Shown here in pieces: positions 35,211 to 44,355 of a DNA stretch of 64,000 nt. Position 1 is the stretch's first letter, and the number at the start of each line of letters is the position of its first letter. The stretch spans positions 186,001 through 250,000 of the forward strand of contig NZ_FMDM01000003.1 in the NCBI RefSeq assembly GCF_900090105.1, written 5' to 3'. The stretch comes from Micromonospora humi. GTDB lineage: Bacteria > Actinomycetota > Actinomycetes > Mycobacteriales > Micromonosporaceae. The notes below the pieces were generated by a model, which was given only the letters and a program-made list of their open reading frames with translations, was not told the origin of the DNA and did no database searches. The position numbers and the translations under genes were made by a program.

Positions 35211-36602
35211 TCAGTTGTGCGCGTGCAGCGGCTTGCCGGCCAGGGCCAGGTGCGCCTCGCCCAGGGCCTCGTTCTGGGTCGGGTGGGCGTGCACGAGCTG
35301 CGCCACCTCGGCCGGGTAGGCCTCCCAGTTGTAGATGAGCTGGGCCTCGCCGATCAGCTCGCCGACCCGCGCGCCGACCATGTGCACGCCGACCACCGGG
35401 CCGTCGTCCACCCGGACCAGCTTCACGTGGCCGGTGGTCTTGAGGATCTGGCTCTTGCCGTTGCCGCCCAGCGGGTAGTTGTAGGTCTTGACCTTGTCGG
35501 CGCCGTACTGCTCCTTGGCCTTCGCCTCGGTCAGGCCGACCGACGCCAGCTCGGGGTCGCAGTAGGTGACGCGCGGGATGCCCACCTCGTCGATCACGGC
35601 CGGGGTCTTCCCGGCGATGTCCTCGGCGACGAAGATGCCCTGCTGGAAGCCGCGGTGCGCGAGCTGCAGGCCGGGCACGATGTCGCCGACCGCGTAGACG
35701 TTCGGCACGCTGGTGCGCAGCCGCTCGTCGGTCAGCACGTAGCCGCGGTCCATCTTGACGCCCTGCTCCTCGTAGCCGAGGCCGGCGGTGTTGGGGCCGC
35801 GACCGACGGCGACCAGCAGCAGCTCGGCCTCGACCGTGTCGCCGCCCTGGATGGTCAGCTTGACGCCCTTGTCGGTCTTCTCGACCTTCTCGAACGGCTT
35901 GCCGACCTTGAAGTTGATCTTCCGCTTGCGGAACGCCCGCTCCAGCGCCTTCGACGACTCCTCGTCCTCGGCGGCGACCAGGCGGGGCAGCGCCTCGACG
36001 ATGGTCACGTCGACGCCGAAGGACTTCCAGACGCTGGCGAACTCGACGCCGATGACGCCGCCGCCGAGCACGATCGCCGAGGCCGGGATCCGGTCCATGG
36101 TGAGCGCGTGGTCGCTGGTGATGATCCGCTCGCCGTCGACCTCCAGGCCGGGCAGGCTCTTCGCGTACGAGCCGGAGGCCAGCACGACGTTGCGGCCGGT
36201 GTAGCGCTTGCCGTCGACCTCGACCACGTTCTTGCCGACCAGCTTGCCGGCGCCGGCCACGAAGGTGATCTTCTTCGAGCTGCCCACCAGGCCCTGCAGG
36301 CCCTTGTAGAGGCGGGAGATCACGCCGTCCTTGTACGAGTTGACCGCCGCCATGTCGATGCCCACCAGCTCGGCCTTCACGCCGAACTGCTCGGACTCGC
36401 GGGTCTGGTCGGCGATCTCGGCGGCGTGCAGCAGCGCCTTGGTGGGGATGCACCCGTTGTGCAGGCAGGTGCCGCCGAGCTTGCCCTTCTCGATGAGCGC
36501 GACGGAGAGATCCAGCTGGGCGGCACGCAGCGCCGCCGCGTAGCCGCCGCTACCACCTCCGAGGATGACGATGTCGAAGGTCGTGTCGTTCGGCTCGCTC
36601 AC
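35211..36602 (-). CDS. lpdA: Dihydrolipoyl dehydrogenase (E3)
   Basis: FAD enzyme that reoxidises dihydrolipoyl groups with NAD+. The 463 residues begin with FAD-binding [17 protein letters not shown]. The redox disulfide is Cys46/Cys51 ([13 protein letters not shown]). The NAD site is [16 protein letters not shown], and the C-terminal catalytic His lies in HAHPTQNE. The GTG at 36602 ([10 protein letters not shown]) follows GGGAG. It is upstream of sucB by 67 bp, so E3 and E2 are co-transcribed. The same lpd-sucB arrangement next to pepA is seen in Streptomyces. Confidence 0.97.
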   Translation of the reverse strand: MSEPNDTTFDIVILGGGSGGYAAALRAAQLDLSVALIEKGKLGGTCLHNGCIPTKALLHAAEIADQTRESEQFGVKAELVGIDMAAVNSYKDGVISRLYKGLQGLVGSSKKITFVAGAGKLVGKNVVEVDGKRYTGRNVVLASGSYAKSLPGLEVDGERIITSDHALTMDRIPASAIVLGGGVIGVEFASVWKSFGVDVTIVEALPRLVAAEDEESSKALERAFRKRKINFKVGKPFEKVEKTDKGVKLTIQGGDTVEAELLLVAVGRGPNTAGLGYEEQGVKMDRGYVLTDERLRTSVPNVYAVGDIVPGLQLAHRGFQQGIFVAEDIAGKTPAVIDEVGIPRVTYCDPELASVGLTEAKAKEQYGADKVKTYNYPLGGNGKSQILKTTGHVKLVRVDDGPVVGVHMVGARVGELIGEAQLIYNWEAYPAEVAQLVHAHPTQNEALGEAHLALAGKPLHAHN

Positions 36603-36779
36603 ATCCAACTCCCAGGTCGCGTCACTGCATCGGGGGTTACGGCGGGGTAACAGGTACACCCCACCTCGGTCATCTTGTCACCACCGGCGGCCGAGCGCGT
36701 ACCGAGGTGCCCAACGACACGTCGGCGACACGTACCCTTGGCATCGTCTTCGATGACGTCCGGGGGAGGAGTGGATCCG

Positions 36780-37109
36780 GTGGCGCTGTTCCGACGACGC
36801 AAGCGGGTGGCCGCGGTGAGCCGCGACCGCACCGCCGACCGCGCCGATCTGGACCATCTTGAGAACTTCGTCCGCACCCGCAAGGGCGTCGAGGCCTACC
36901 TGGAACCGCGGACGACCGTCACCGAGACCACCGTCATCCTGATCGCCGACGACGGCGAGTGGACCCGGCGACGGGTCGGCAGCCCGGAGGACGCCCGGCG
37001 CTGGGCCCACAAGACCGCCATCCCGATCTACGACGTGCGCCTGATGGGCTACCCGCAACGGATGCGCGACTACAACGAGCGCCGCAAGCGCCGCCCCGAG
37101 CTGTTCTGA
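36780..37109 (+). CDS. Conserved small actinobacterial protein
   Basis: A 109-residue soluble basic protein, VALFRRRKRVAAVSRDRTAD at the start and MRDYNERRKRRPELF at the end. A central conserved block reads YLEPRTTVTETTVILIADDGEW followed by DARRWAHKTAIPIYDVRLMGYPQRM. The family is common beside lpd/pepA in actinobacteria and lacks a known role. The GTG at 36780 follows GGGGGAGGAG by about 7 nt and is favoured over the ATG at 36753. It is divergent from lpdA and converges on pepA, with repeat copy E between them. Confidence 0.75.
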   Translation: MALFRRRKRVAAVSRDRTADRADLDHLENFVRTRKGVEAYLEPRTTVTETTVILIADDGEWTRRRVGSPEDARRWAHKTAIPIYDVRLMGYPQRMRDYNERRKRRPELF

Positions 37110-37125
37110 GCGCCGCCGGCCGCCA

Positions 37126-37185
37126 GGTGTTAAAAGGGGCCCCCGCCTATGCAGAATGCGTTAAGCGGGGGCCCCTCCTTGCACC
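37126..37185 (-). repeat. Dispersed palindromic repeat, copy E (full)
   Basis: A 60-bp copy in the opposite orientation to copy A and almost identical to it: read on the minus strand it starts GGTGCAAGGAGGGGCCCC and ends TTTTAACACC. It abuts the pepA stop codon exactly (TGA, then GGTGC) and lies between convergent genes. Confidence 0.85.
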
Positions 37186-38754
37186 TCAGCCGTTGGCGGC
37201 GACGTCGTCGACGAGCTGGAGCAGGGTGCGGACGGGCACGCCGGTGCCGCCCTTGGTCCAGTAGCCGGTCGGCTCGCCCGAGTGGTAGCCGGGGCCGGCG
37301 ATGTCGATGTGCGCCCACGCCACGTCCTCGGTGACGAACTCACGCAGGAAGACGCCGCCCTGGAGCATGTGCCCGGCCCGGTCCATGCCGGCGTTGACCT
37401 GGGAGATGTCGGCGACGTCCGACTCCATGCCCTTGCGCACGTCGTCCGGCAGCGGCATCGGCCAGGCCGGCTCGCCGGTCGCGTCGCCGGCAACCCGGAC
37501 CCGCTCGCACAGCTCCGGGGTGCCCATCACGCCGGCGATCCGCTTACCCAGCGCGATCACCTGACCGCCGGTCAGCGTCGAGGTCTCGAACAGGTAGTCG
37601 GCACCGTCCTCGCAGGCCCGCGCCATGGCGTCGGCCAGGATCATCCGGCCCTCGGCGTCGGTGTTGAGCACCTCGACCTTCTTGCCGTTGTACATGCTGA
37701 TCACGTCGCCCGGCCGGTAGCTGGTGCCCGACGGCATGTTCTCCGCCATCGGCAGGTAACCGGTCACGGTCACCGACGGCTTGAGCGCCGCGACCGCGAG
37801 CATGGCCGCGCCGACCGCCGCCGCGCCGGCCATGTCCGACTTCATCTCCCACATGCCCTGCGCCGGCTTGATCGAGATGCCGCCGGTGTCGAACGTGATG
37901 CCCTTGCCGACCAGCGCCACCTTCTTGCCGTTGCCGCCGCCGGCCGGCGTCCAGGTGAGCTTCACCAGCCGCGGCGGGGCCTCCGAACCCTGGCCGACGG
38001 CGAGGATGCCGCCGTAGCCGCCGGCGGCCAGCGCCGCCTCGTCGAGCACCTCGACCGTCAGGCCGGCCTCCCGGGCGGCGGACGCCACGGCGTCGGCGAA
38101 CGCCGGCGGGCGCAGCTCGTTCGGGGCGGTGTTCACCCAGTCCCGGCTGGTCCGCACCGCGCCGGCCACCGCCTGCGCCCGGGCCACCTCGGCCTGGGCG
38201 GTCGCGTCGGCCGCGTCCGGCACCGAGACCAGCACCTCGGCCACCGGCTCGCGCCGGGCCGGCTGTGGCTTGGTCTTGTAGCCGGCGAACCGGTAGCCGC
38301 CGAGCAGCGCGCCCTCGGCGACCGCGCGCAGCGCGGCCGGGGCGTCGGCGTCGTCCGGCAGCGGCAGGGCGAGAGCGACCCGCGGCGCGCCGGCCAACGC
38401 CCGCACCGCCGCGCCCGCGGCCCGGCGCAGGGACTCGGGAGCGGGAGCGGCGCCCGAGGGCTCCGCGCCGAGCCCGACGGCGACGACCAGCGGGGCGGTC
38501 ACCGTGCCCAGCGTGGCCAGCTTGATCACCTCGCCGGGGCCACCTGTCGCGCCGAGCAGGGCCAGCGTCTCGGTCAGCTTTCCGTCGAACGCGGCGGCGA
38601 TGCTCTCCGCGCCGCTGGCCAGGAGCAGGGCGCCGGCGGGTGCGCCGTGGCCCGGTTCGGTGGTCTGGCTGTGCACGCCGATCACGATCGCGTCGACGGC
38701 GAGTTCGGCGGGGTCGGTGTCGACCAGGCTGAGGGTGGTGCGGGGCGATGTCAC
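37186..38754 (-). CDS. pepA: Leucyl aminopeptidase (M17)
   Basis: Cytoplasmic two-metal aminopeptidase that trims N-terminal residues from peptides. The 522 residues include an N-terminal regulatory domain and a catalytic domain with [15 protein letters not shown] (metal Lys/Asp), [11 protein letters not shown], the signature [15 protein letters not shown] and the late [13 protein letters not shown]. The GTG at 38754 starts [12 protein letters not shown]. Its promoter (TAGGTT on the minus strand at 38829-38824) forms half of an inverted pair with the gcvT promoter. The stop codon abuts repeat copy E. Confidence 0.96.
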   Translation of the reverse strand: MTSPRTTLSLVDTDPAELAVDAIVIGVHSQTTEPGHGAPAGALLLASGAESIAAAFDGKLTETLALLGATGGPGEVIKLATLGTVTAPLVVAVGLGAEPSGAAPAPESLRRAAGAAVRALAGAPRVALALPLPDDADAPAALRAVAEGALLGGYRFAGYKTKPQPARREPVAEVLVSVPDAADATAQAEVARAQAVAGAVRTSRDWVNTAPNELRPPAFADAVASAAREAGLTVEVLDEAALAAGGYGGILAVGQGSEAPPRLVKLTWTPAGGGNGKKVALVGKGITFDTGGISIKPAQGMWEMKSDMAGAAAVGAAMLAVAALKPSVTVTGYLPMAENMPSGTSYRPGDVISMYNGKKVEVLNTDAEGRMILADAMARACEDGADYLFETSTLTGGQVIALGKRIAGVMGTPELCERVRVAGDATGEPAWPMPLPDDVRKGMESDVADISQVNAGMDRAGHMLQGGVFLREFVTEDVAWAHIDIAGPGYHSGEPTGYWTKGGTGVPVRTLLQLVDDVAANG

Positions 38755-38817
38755 GAAAGCTACTCCGGGCGGGCCGGGCCGGCCGCGTCGTCGCGTGCCG
38801 GCGATGAAGGTCTCTCC

Positions 38818-38918
38818 GGCGGCAACCTACCCGCCGGAAGCGTGGCTGTCCCGCCGATGCGAGTCGACGGGATCCCGCCGATGCTAACCACCGTGGTCCC
38901 GGCCGGTAAGTTGCCACC
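38818..38918. promoter_or_regulatory. Inverted-repeat divergent promoters of pepA and gcvT
   Basis: Arms 38818-38837 and 38899-38918 are inverted copies matching at 17 of 20 positions. Each carries a -10 box followed by the same bases: TAGGTTGCCGCC towards pepA and TAAGTTGCCACC towards gcvT. The gcvT box ends 7 nt before its ATG (leaderless), while pepA has a leader of about 60 nt. I see no glycine-riboswitch core in the gap. Confidence 0.6.
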
Positions 38919-38919
38919 C

Positions 38920-40044
38920 ATGACCGAGGTGACCTCCGACGCCGCCGAGACCCGGCTGCGCCGTTCCCCGCTGCACGAGCGACACACCGCGCTCGGCGCG
39001 AAGTTCGCCCCCTTCGGCGGCTGGCAGATGCCGCTCGAGTACGCCGGCGGCGGCGTGCTGAAGGAGCACACTGCCGTGCGGACCGGGGTGGGCGTCTTCG
39101 ACGTCTCGCACCTGGGCAAGATCCGGGTCACCGGCGCCGGCGCGGCGGGCTTCGTCAACGCCTGCCTCAGCAACGACCTCGGCCGGATCGCGCCCGGCCA
39201 GGCCCAGTACACGCTCTGCTGCGACGACGCGACCGGCGGCGTGGTGGACGACATCATCGCCTACCTGCACGCCGACGACCACGTCTTCCTGGTGCCCAAC
39301 GCGGCGAACACCGCCGAGGTGGCGCGCCGGTTGCGCGCCGCCGCGCCCGACGGCGTGGACGTCGCCGACGAGCACGAGGCGTACGCGGTGCTCGCGGTCC
39401 AGGGGCCGGGCTCGGCGGAGCTGCTCGCCGGGCTCGGGCTGCCCACCGGGCACGACTACATGAGCTTCTCCACCGCCCACCTCGGCGGGGTCGAGCTGAG
39501 CGTCTGCCGGACCGGCTACACCGGTGAGCTGGGCTACGAGCTGGTCGTGCCGGCCGAGCACGCGGTCGCCGTCTGGGACGCGATCGTCGCCGGCGGGCCG
39601 GAGGCGCGCGCCTGCGGCCTGGCCGCCCGGGACACGCTGCGCACCGAGATGGGGTACCCGCTGCACGGGCAGGACCTCTCCCTCGACATCACCCCGGTGC
39701 AGGGCCGCTCCGGCTGGGCGGTGGGCTGGGACAAGCCGGCCTTCTGGGGCCGGGACGCGCTGCGCGCCGAGAAGGCCGCCGGCCCGGCCCGTACGCTGCG
39801 CGGCCTCACCGCGGTCGACCGGGCCATCCCACGCCCCGGCATGACCGTGCACGCCGGTGACCGGCAGGTCGGCGTGGTGACCAGCGGCACGTTCAGCCCG
39901 ACGCTCAAGCACGGCATCGCGCTCGCGCTGGTCGACACCGACCCGAAGCTGCCCGACGGCGAGGAGCTGGAGGTGGACATCCGCGGGCGCCGCGCCCGGA
40001 TGCGCCTGACGAAGCCGCCGTTCGTCCAGCCCTCGGTGCGCTGA
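38920..40044 (+). CDS. gcvT: Aminomethyltransferase (glycine cleavage T protein)
   Basis: T protein of the glycine cleavage system, which releases ammonia from the aminomethyl-lipoyl H protein and makes methylene-tetrahydrofolate. The 374 residues match the family length. Landmarks are [11 protein letters not shown], the [14 protein letters not shown] segment, [12 protein letters not shown] with the catalytic Asp region, [13 protein letters not shown] and the C-terminal [18 protein letters not shown]. The ATG at 38920 is supported by a -10 box 7 nt upstream. No gcvH or gcvP is in the window. Its stop lies in the first unit of a 37-bp tandem duplication. Confidence 0.96.
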   Translation: MTEVTSDAAETRLRRSPLHERHTALGAKFAPFGGWQMPLEYAGGGVLKEHTAVRTGVGVFDVSHLGKIRVTGAGAAGFVNACLSNDLGRIAPGQAQYTLCCDDATGGVVDDIIAYLHADDHVFLVPNAANTAEVARRLRAAAPDGVDVADEHEAYAVLAVQGPGSAELLAGLGLPTGHDYMSFSTAHLGGVELSVCRTGYTGELGYELVVPAEHAVAVWDAIVAGGPEARACGLAARDTLRTEMGYPLHGQDLSLDITPVQGRSGWAVGWDKPAFWGRDALRAEKAAGPARTLRGLTAVDRAIPRPGMTVHAGDRQVGVVTSGTFSPTLKHGIALALVDTDPKLPDGEELEVDIRGRRARMRLTKPPFVQPSVR

Positions 40045-40150
40045 GCCGCCCGGTCAGTCCTCGCGCAGGCGCTCGGGCTGAGCCGCCGGGTCAGTCCTCG
40101 CGCAGGCGCTCGGGCTGAGCCGCCGGGTCAGTCCTCGCGCAGGCGCTCGC
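40041..40150 (+). repeat. 37-bp tandem triplication at a convergent gene junction
   Basis: Units begin CTGAGCCGCC at 40041, 40078 and 40115. Each contains the gcvT-type TGA and, on the minus strand, the RLRED-stop end of the DUF2314 gene. Units 1 and 2 are therefore non-functional copies of that gene end. The units are nearly identical, indicating a recent event. Confidence 0.92.
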
Positions 40151-41420
40151 CCGCGTCGAGGACGGCCTGGGTCCAGCCGCCCTCCAGCACGCCGGTGCCG
40201 TCCAGGACGGCCCAGTCGACCACGTCGGACGCCTCCACCACCACCGGTGAGCCGATCCGCACGCTCGGGTCGCTGTTGGCGTCGGTGGCGCTCGCGCCGA
40301 CGATCCGTTCCGGGGCGTCCCACGACGTCACGCCGGCCCAGACGTACTCCGGGCCCTCATCGCCGGGCAGGCCGTACTTGACCACGAGCTGGCTCTCGTC
40401 CGGCAGCCCGCCGGCCAGGAACCGGGCCCGGATGTCGCCGAGCGCCGCCCGGGCGGTCGCCACCGCCCGGCTCATCGCGTCGCCCGTGCGGGCGTAGCGG
40501 ACGTCGGGCTGGATGCCGTTGAACAGCGTCGCGCAGGCGGCGGCGAAGTAGCGGCCGGGCGGACCGGGATGCCCGGTCGGCGGGTTCAGGCTGAGGAACG
40601 AGTCGGCGTCCGGGTCGGTGGCCGGGTCCAGCTCCAGGCGCAGCAGCACCGGCGCCGTCGCGCCGTGCTGCTCCGGATTGCCGTACGCGACCGCGATGTC
40701 GTGCCCGGTCACCGTGGCCAGCACCGGAAGCTGCACGAACGCGGGCACCTCCTCGCCGGACAGCCCGTCGGTCCAGTCCCGCAGCAGCCGTCGGGCCGCC
40801 CCGGTCATCACCGCGCCCCAGGCCCGGGTGAGATGGTCCGGCACGCCCTGCGCCTGCAACTCCAGCAGCCCGAACCGGCGCAGCCCCTTGGTGGTGAACC
40901 AGAGCCCGTCGGCGTCCGAGGAGTAGGGCACCAGCACCCAGTCGACGAGCCGGATCCGGCCGTGCTCGTCCGGCAGCGAGCGCAGCGCGGCGGCCGGGTC
41001 GAGGAACTGGAGCCCGAACACGTCCACCACGTCCCCGCCGACCGTCTCGGCGACCGCCGCGGCGACCGCCCGGGCCGCCCACTCGTGCGCGGGCGGCCAG
41101 CCCGGCCGGTATTCGGCCTGCACCACCACCAGGTGGGTGGCGGCGGCGAGCCGGGCCAGTTGCTCCTCGGTCGCGCCGAACGCGGCGAGCAGGTCCGGCG
41201 GCAGCTCGGGGAACTCGTCGACGGTGCGGGTGTCCACGCTCATCAGCGGGCTGTCCAGCATCTGCTTGGCCAGCCCGTGCACCGGCGGGGCCAGCCGGCC
41301 CGCCAGCCCCTCCACGGCCGTCTTCGGGCTGACCCGGGGCAGCCCCTCGATCGGCACCAGGTAGGTCGCGTCGAGCGACTCCGGCACCGGTACGGGCAGG
41401 AAGTCGTCCGTGATCAGCAT
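40128..41420 (-). CDS. DUF2314 domain-containing protein
   Basis: A 430-residue soluble protein. The N-terminal 300 residues are an unrecognised domain (TYLVPIEGLPRVSPKTAVEGLAG, THLVVVQAEYRPGWPPAHEWAA). The C-terminal 90 residues fit DUF2314 (LVVKYGLPGDEGPEYVWAGV, then VRIGSPVVVEASDVVDWAVL). DUF2314 has no known activity. The ATG at 41420 follows GGGGGACGG. The stop codon has been copied twice downstream in the 37-bp tandem repeat, but the reading frame ends at the first stop. Confidence 0.75.
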   Translation of the reverse strand: MLITDDFLPVPVPESLDATYLVPIEGLPRVSPKTAVEGLAGRLAPPVHGLAKQMLDSPLMSVDTRTVDEFPELPPDLLAAFGATEEQLARLAAATHLVVVQAEYRPGWPPAHEWAARAVAAAVAETVGGDVVDVFGLQFLDPAAALRSLPDEHGRIRLVDWVLVPYSSDADGLWFTTKGLRRFGLLELQAQGVPDHLTRAWGAVMTGAARRLLRDWTDGLSGEEVPAFVQLPVLATVTGHDIAVAYGNPEQHGATAPVLLRLELDPATDPDADSFLSLNPPTGHPGPPGRYFAAACATLFNGIQPDVRYARTGDAMSRAVATARAALGDIRARFLAGGLPDESQLVVKYGLPGDEGPEYVWAGVTSWDAPERIVGASATDANSDPSVRIGSPVVVEASDVVDWAVLDGTGVLEGGWTQAVLDAGERLRED

Positions 41421-41480
41421 CCGTCCCCCTCGACCGCGCCGTGCACTCACCCGAACGCTACCCGCCCGACCGGGCGACGA

Positions 41481-42254
41481 TCAGCCGGTCAGCACCAGTC
41501 CCAGGTAGGACAGCGTGGTGACGACCTCCACCAGCGCTCCGAGGACGTCACCGGTGATGCCGCCGAAGCGGCGTACCAGGTGCCGCAGGAGCCCGGCCGC
41601 GACGGCGAGCGCGGCGAGCACGGCGAGCGGCCCCTGCCACGGGCGGCCCGGCACCGCGGGCGCGGCCAGCAGCGCCACGGCGAGCGCGCCGAGCGCCGGC
41701 GCGCCCCACCCCACCGTGCCGGCCACCAGCGCGCCCAGCCCCTCCGGCCGGGCCGCCGGCACGCCGCGGCGGCAGGCCAGGCCGGCGGCCAGCCGCCCGG
41801 CGGCGGTGGCCGCGACCACCGCGGCGAGCGCGGCCGGCGCGTCCCGCCCGGCCAGCTCCGCCAGCACGGCGGTCTGGAGCAGGAGTACGACCACGAGCGC
41901 GACCACCCCGAACGGGCCGACGTCCGGCTGCTTCATGATCTCCAGCGCGGCCGGCCCACGCCGGTACGAGCCGAGCGCGTCCACGGTGTCGGCCAGCCCG
42001 TCCAGGTGCAGGCCCCGGGTGAGCAGCGCGCCGAGCCCGACCGTGACCCCGGCGGCGACCAGCGGCGGGGCGAGTGCCCCGGCCAGCAGCAGCGCCCCGC
42101 CGAGCACCACCCCGAGCAGCGCGCCGACCGCCGGGGCCAGCGCCATCGCGGTGCCGGCCGTGGCCCGGTCGACCCGCCCGGCGCGTACCGGCGCGGTGGT
42201 GAACGTGGTCAGCGCCAGCCGGACGCCGTCGGCGAGCCGGGGCTCAGTCGGCAC
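41481..42254 (-). CDS. cobS: Adenosylcobinamide-GDP ribazoletransferase
   Basis: Membrane enzyme joining adenosylcobinamide-GDP to alpha-ribazole in the last step of cobalamin nucleotide-loop assembly. The 257 residues have about six transmembrane helices and the family motif TRGLHLDGLADTVDALG. LEIMKQPDVGPFGVVALV and FGGITGDVLGALVE are also conserved. The GTG at 42254 overlaps the end of the cobU-cobT gene by 11 bp, so the three activities are made from one coupled operon. Confidence 0.94.
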   Translation of the reverse strand: MPTEPRLADGVRLALTTFTTAPVRAGRVDRATAGTAMALAPAVGALLGVVLGGALLLAGALAPPLVAAGVTVGLGALLTRGLHLDGLADTVDALGSYRRGPAALEIMKQPDVGPFGVVALVVVLLLQTAVLAELAGRDAPAALAAVVAATAAGRLAAGLACRRGVPAARPEGLGALVAGTVGWGAPALGALAVALLAAPAVPGRPWQGPLAVLAALAVAAGLLRHLVRRFGGITGDVLGALVEVVTTLSYLGLVLTG

Positions 42255-44238
42255 GACGGCCGGGCGACACCGGCTCGTCGGAGCCGGTGGTGGCCGGACC
42301 CGGCCCGGCCGGCTCCGGCTCGGCGAAGTCCGGCTCCTCCGCCGGCCAGGCCGGCGCGGCGTCGGGGTGGCTCTCGTCCTCGCCGCCGCCCAGCGACGGG
42401 TGCGTCGGCAGGGTGGCGGCGAGCGTGAGCGCCGAGCGCAGCAGCGGCAGGGCGGCCAGCGCGGTCGCCCCCTCGCCCAGGTCGAGGCGGAGATCCAGCA
42501 GCGGGGTCAGGCCGAGCACGTCGGCGGCGAGCCGCACGCCGGGGCGGCCGCCGTGGTCGGGCAGCAGGCACCAGTGCCGGGCCTGCCCGGCCAGGTCGCG
42601 GCTGACCATGCCGGCGGCGGTGCCGACCGGGCCGTCGAGCAGCACCGGGACCCGTCGGGCGGTCGCGCCGAGCAGCACGCCGGTGGCCATCGCGATGTCA
42701 CCACCGCCCAGCTCGGCCAGGACGTCCTTGGCCTCCCGGGGGGAGCGCCGGGTGCGGTGCAGCGCGTCCCGGACGGCCGCACAGCGGGCCATCCAGGCGT
42801 TGTCGTCGATCTCGCCCTGCTCGGTCACCACCCGCCCGAGCACCGCCGGCGGCTCCGCGCCGGCGGTGGCCGCCAGGACCGCCGCGGCGGCCGCCTCGGC
42901 GCCGGCCCCACAGGCCGCCAGCACCAGCAGCTGTACGCCGGCGTCGGCGGCCTGCTCGGCGAGTCGCCAGCCGTAGCGCAGCGCCGCCTCGACCTGGTCG
43001 CCGGGGAGTGCTGGCCCGTCCTCGAACGGCGCCGAGACGGGCGCCTCGACGACCTGGAGGCTGGCGCCGTTCTCGGCGGCCAGCCGGGCCAGCGCGCCCC
43101 GGCCGGCGCGGGCCTGCCGGGCGCGGCGGGCCGACTCGCCGGGCGTCGCGCCGGCGGACGCCCCGCCCTCGTGGTCGCCCTGCAGCAGCAGGACCCGGAC
43201 CGTGTCCCACGGGCGTGGGGTCGAGGTGCCCTGGGTGGCGGCGGCGAAGCCGACCACCTGCTCCAGCACGCCGAGGCCGGCGCCGGGAAGGTCCAGGGTG
43301 GCGAGCCGGTCGACCGCCTGCGGGCCGGTGTAGTCGTCCGGCATCGGCAGTTCCATGCCGGGCTGGATGACCAGACCGGTGGCGATCATGGGCAGCGCCA
43401 TGGTGGGCGCCGCCCAGTCCCCGGCGCCGGCCGGGCCGGCGGATGCCGAGGCCGGGGCCGGGCTCGCGGTAGGGGTGAGCACCTCCGGCAGCGGCGCGTC
43501 CGGCGCGACGCTTCCCGGCCGACGCCCGGCGGACGCGGTCGGTTGGTCCAGCCCGGCCCAGGCGGAGGTGCCCGCCCCGGCCGGCGCGGCGGCCTCGACC
43601 GGCTGTGCCGGCACGCCGAGCGCGGACTGCGCCGGCGTGGCGTTCCCCGCCTGCGCGTGCCGAGGCGGTGCGGCGTGGGTGTGCGGGGTCGAGGCGGGCT
43701 TGAGCCAGGCGGTCTGGCCGGCGACCACCAGCACGACCGCGTCGCAGGCGTCGGCCACCGCCCGGTTGGTCGCGCCCAGCGCGTCGGTGAACGCCCGGCC
43801 CAGCGGCGTGGTGGGCACCAGCGACAGGCCGACCTCGGGGCTGACCAGCACCAGCCGCGCCTCGCTGGCCCGCACCGCCGCGGCCAGCTCGGCGATGGTG
43901 GCGGTGTCGTCGGCCGGTTGGTGGGCGGGGTCGAGCAGCACTGTCACCCAGCCGCCCAGGTCGTCCACGAGCAGCGTGTCGTGCGGGCCGGCGGCGACGA
44001 TCACCTCGGCCAGCCGGCCCGGGTCCGCCGCGGTCTCCTCGGTGGTCCAGCTCCCCGGCCGCCGGGCCCGGTGCGCGGCGAGGCGAGCCGCCCACTCGGT
44101 GTCCTCCGGGTCCCCGGCTGCGGCGGTGGCCACGTAGCGGACCATGGGCGCGTCGGCGACCAGTGACTCGGCGAACCCGGACTTGCCGGAGCGGATACCG
44201 CCGAGCACCAGGAGGGTGTGCCACCCGTCAACGGACAT
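42244..44238 (-). CDS. cobU: CobU-CobT fusion: adenosylcobinamide kinase/guanylyltransferase plus DMB phosphoribosyltransferase-like domain
   Basis: A 664-residue two-part protein. Residues 1-185 are CobU: P-loop LGGIRSGKS, RYVATAAAGDPEDTEW, LVDDLGGWVT and SPEVGLSLVPTTPLGRAF, for phosphorylating and GMP-loading adenosylcobinamide. An Ala/Pro-rich linker (about 185-290) joins a C-terminal CobT-like domain (LPMPDDYTGPQAVDRLATLDLPGAGLG to LRLDLGEGATALAALPLL, with the Glu expected as catalytic base). The usual CobT GNTT loop is not obvious, so that half may be divergent. The ATG at 44238 has TAAGGT ending 6 nt upstream (leaderless). Confidence 0.9.
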   Translation of the reverse strand: MSVDGWHTLLVLGGIRSGKSGFAESLVADAPMVRYVATAAAGDPEDTEWAARLAAHRARRPGSWTTEETAADPGRLAEVIVAAGPHDTLLVDDLGGWVTVLLDPAHQPADDTATIAELAAAVRASEARLVLVSPEVGLSLVPTTPLGRAFTDALGATNRAVADACDAVVLVVAGQTAWLKPASTPHTHAAPPRHAQAGNATPAQSALGVPAQPVEAAAPAGAGTSAWAGLDQPTASAGRRPGSVAPDAPLPEVLTPTASPAPASASAGPAGAGDWAAPTMALPMIATGLVIQPGMELPMPDDYTGPQAVDRLATLDLPGAGLGVLEQVVGFAAATQGTSTPRPWDTVRVLLLQGDHEGGASAGATPGESARRARQARAGRGALARLAAENGASLQVVEAPVSAPFEDGPALPGDQVEAALRYGWRLAEQAADAGVQLLVLAACGAGAEAAAAAVLAATAGAEPPAVLGRVVTEQGEIDDNAWMARCAAVRDALHRTRRSPREAKDVLAELGGGDIAMATGVLLGATARRVPVLLDGPVGTAAGMVSRDLAGQARHWCLLPDHGGRPGVRLAADVLGLTPLLDLRLDLGEGATALAALPLLRSALTLAATLPTHPSLGGGEDESHPDAAPAWPAEEPDFAEPEPAGPGPATTGSDEPVSPGRRAD

Positions 44239-44244
44239 GCCCGT

Positions 44245-44250
44245 ACCTTA
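44245..44250 (-). promoter_or_regulatory. Leaderless -10 box of the cobU-cobT gene
   Basis: TAAGGT on the minus strand ends 6 nt before the ATG at 44238. I saw no cobalamin riboswitch in the 117-bp gap upstream. Confidence 0.5.
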
Positions 44251-44355
44251 GTTCTCCCGTCACCGCTCCGCCCCACCCCCTCCCAGCGCCGATCGTGCAC
44301 TCGTCGCCCCCGCAATGCCGGACACGCCCGGTTCGCCGGGGGGAGGGGTGGGGGA

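Noticed and set aside
38755..38919. Glycine riboswitch upstream of gcvT
   Set aside because: The gap lacks the conserved glycine-aptamer core and the gcvT promoter is apparently leaderless. Only an inverted promoter repeat is present.
44239..44355. Cobalamin riboswitch in front of the cobU-cobT gene
   Set aside because: No B12-box-like sequence was seen, the gap is only 117 bp, and the start has a -10 box 6 nt upstream.
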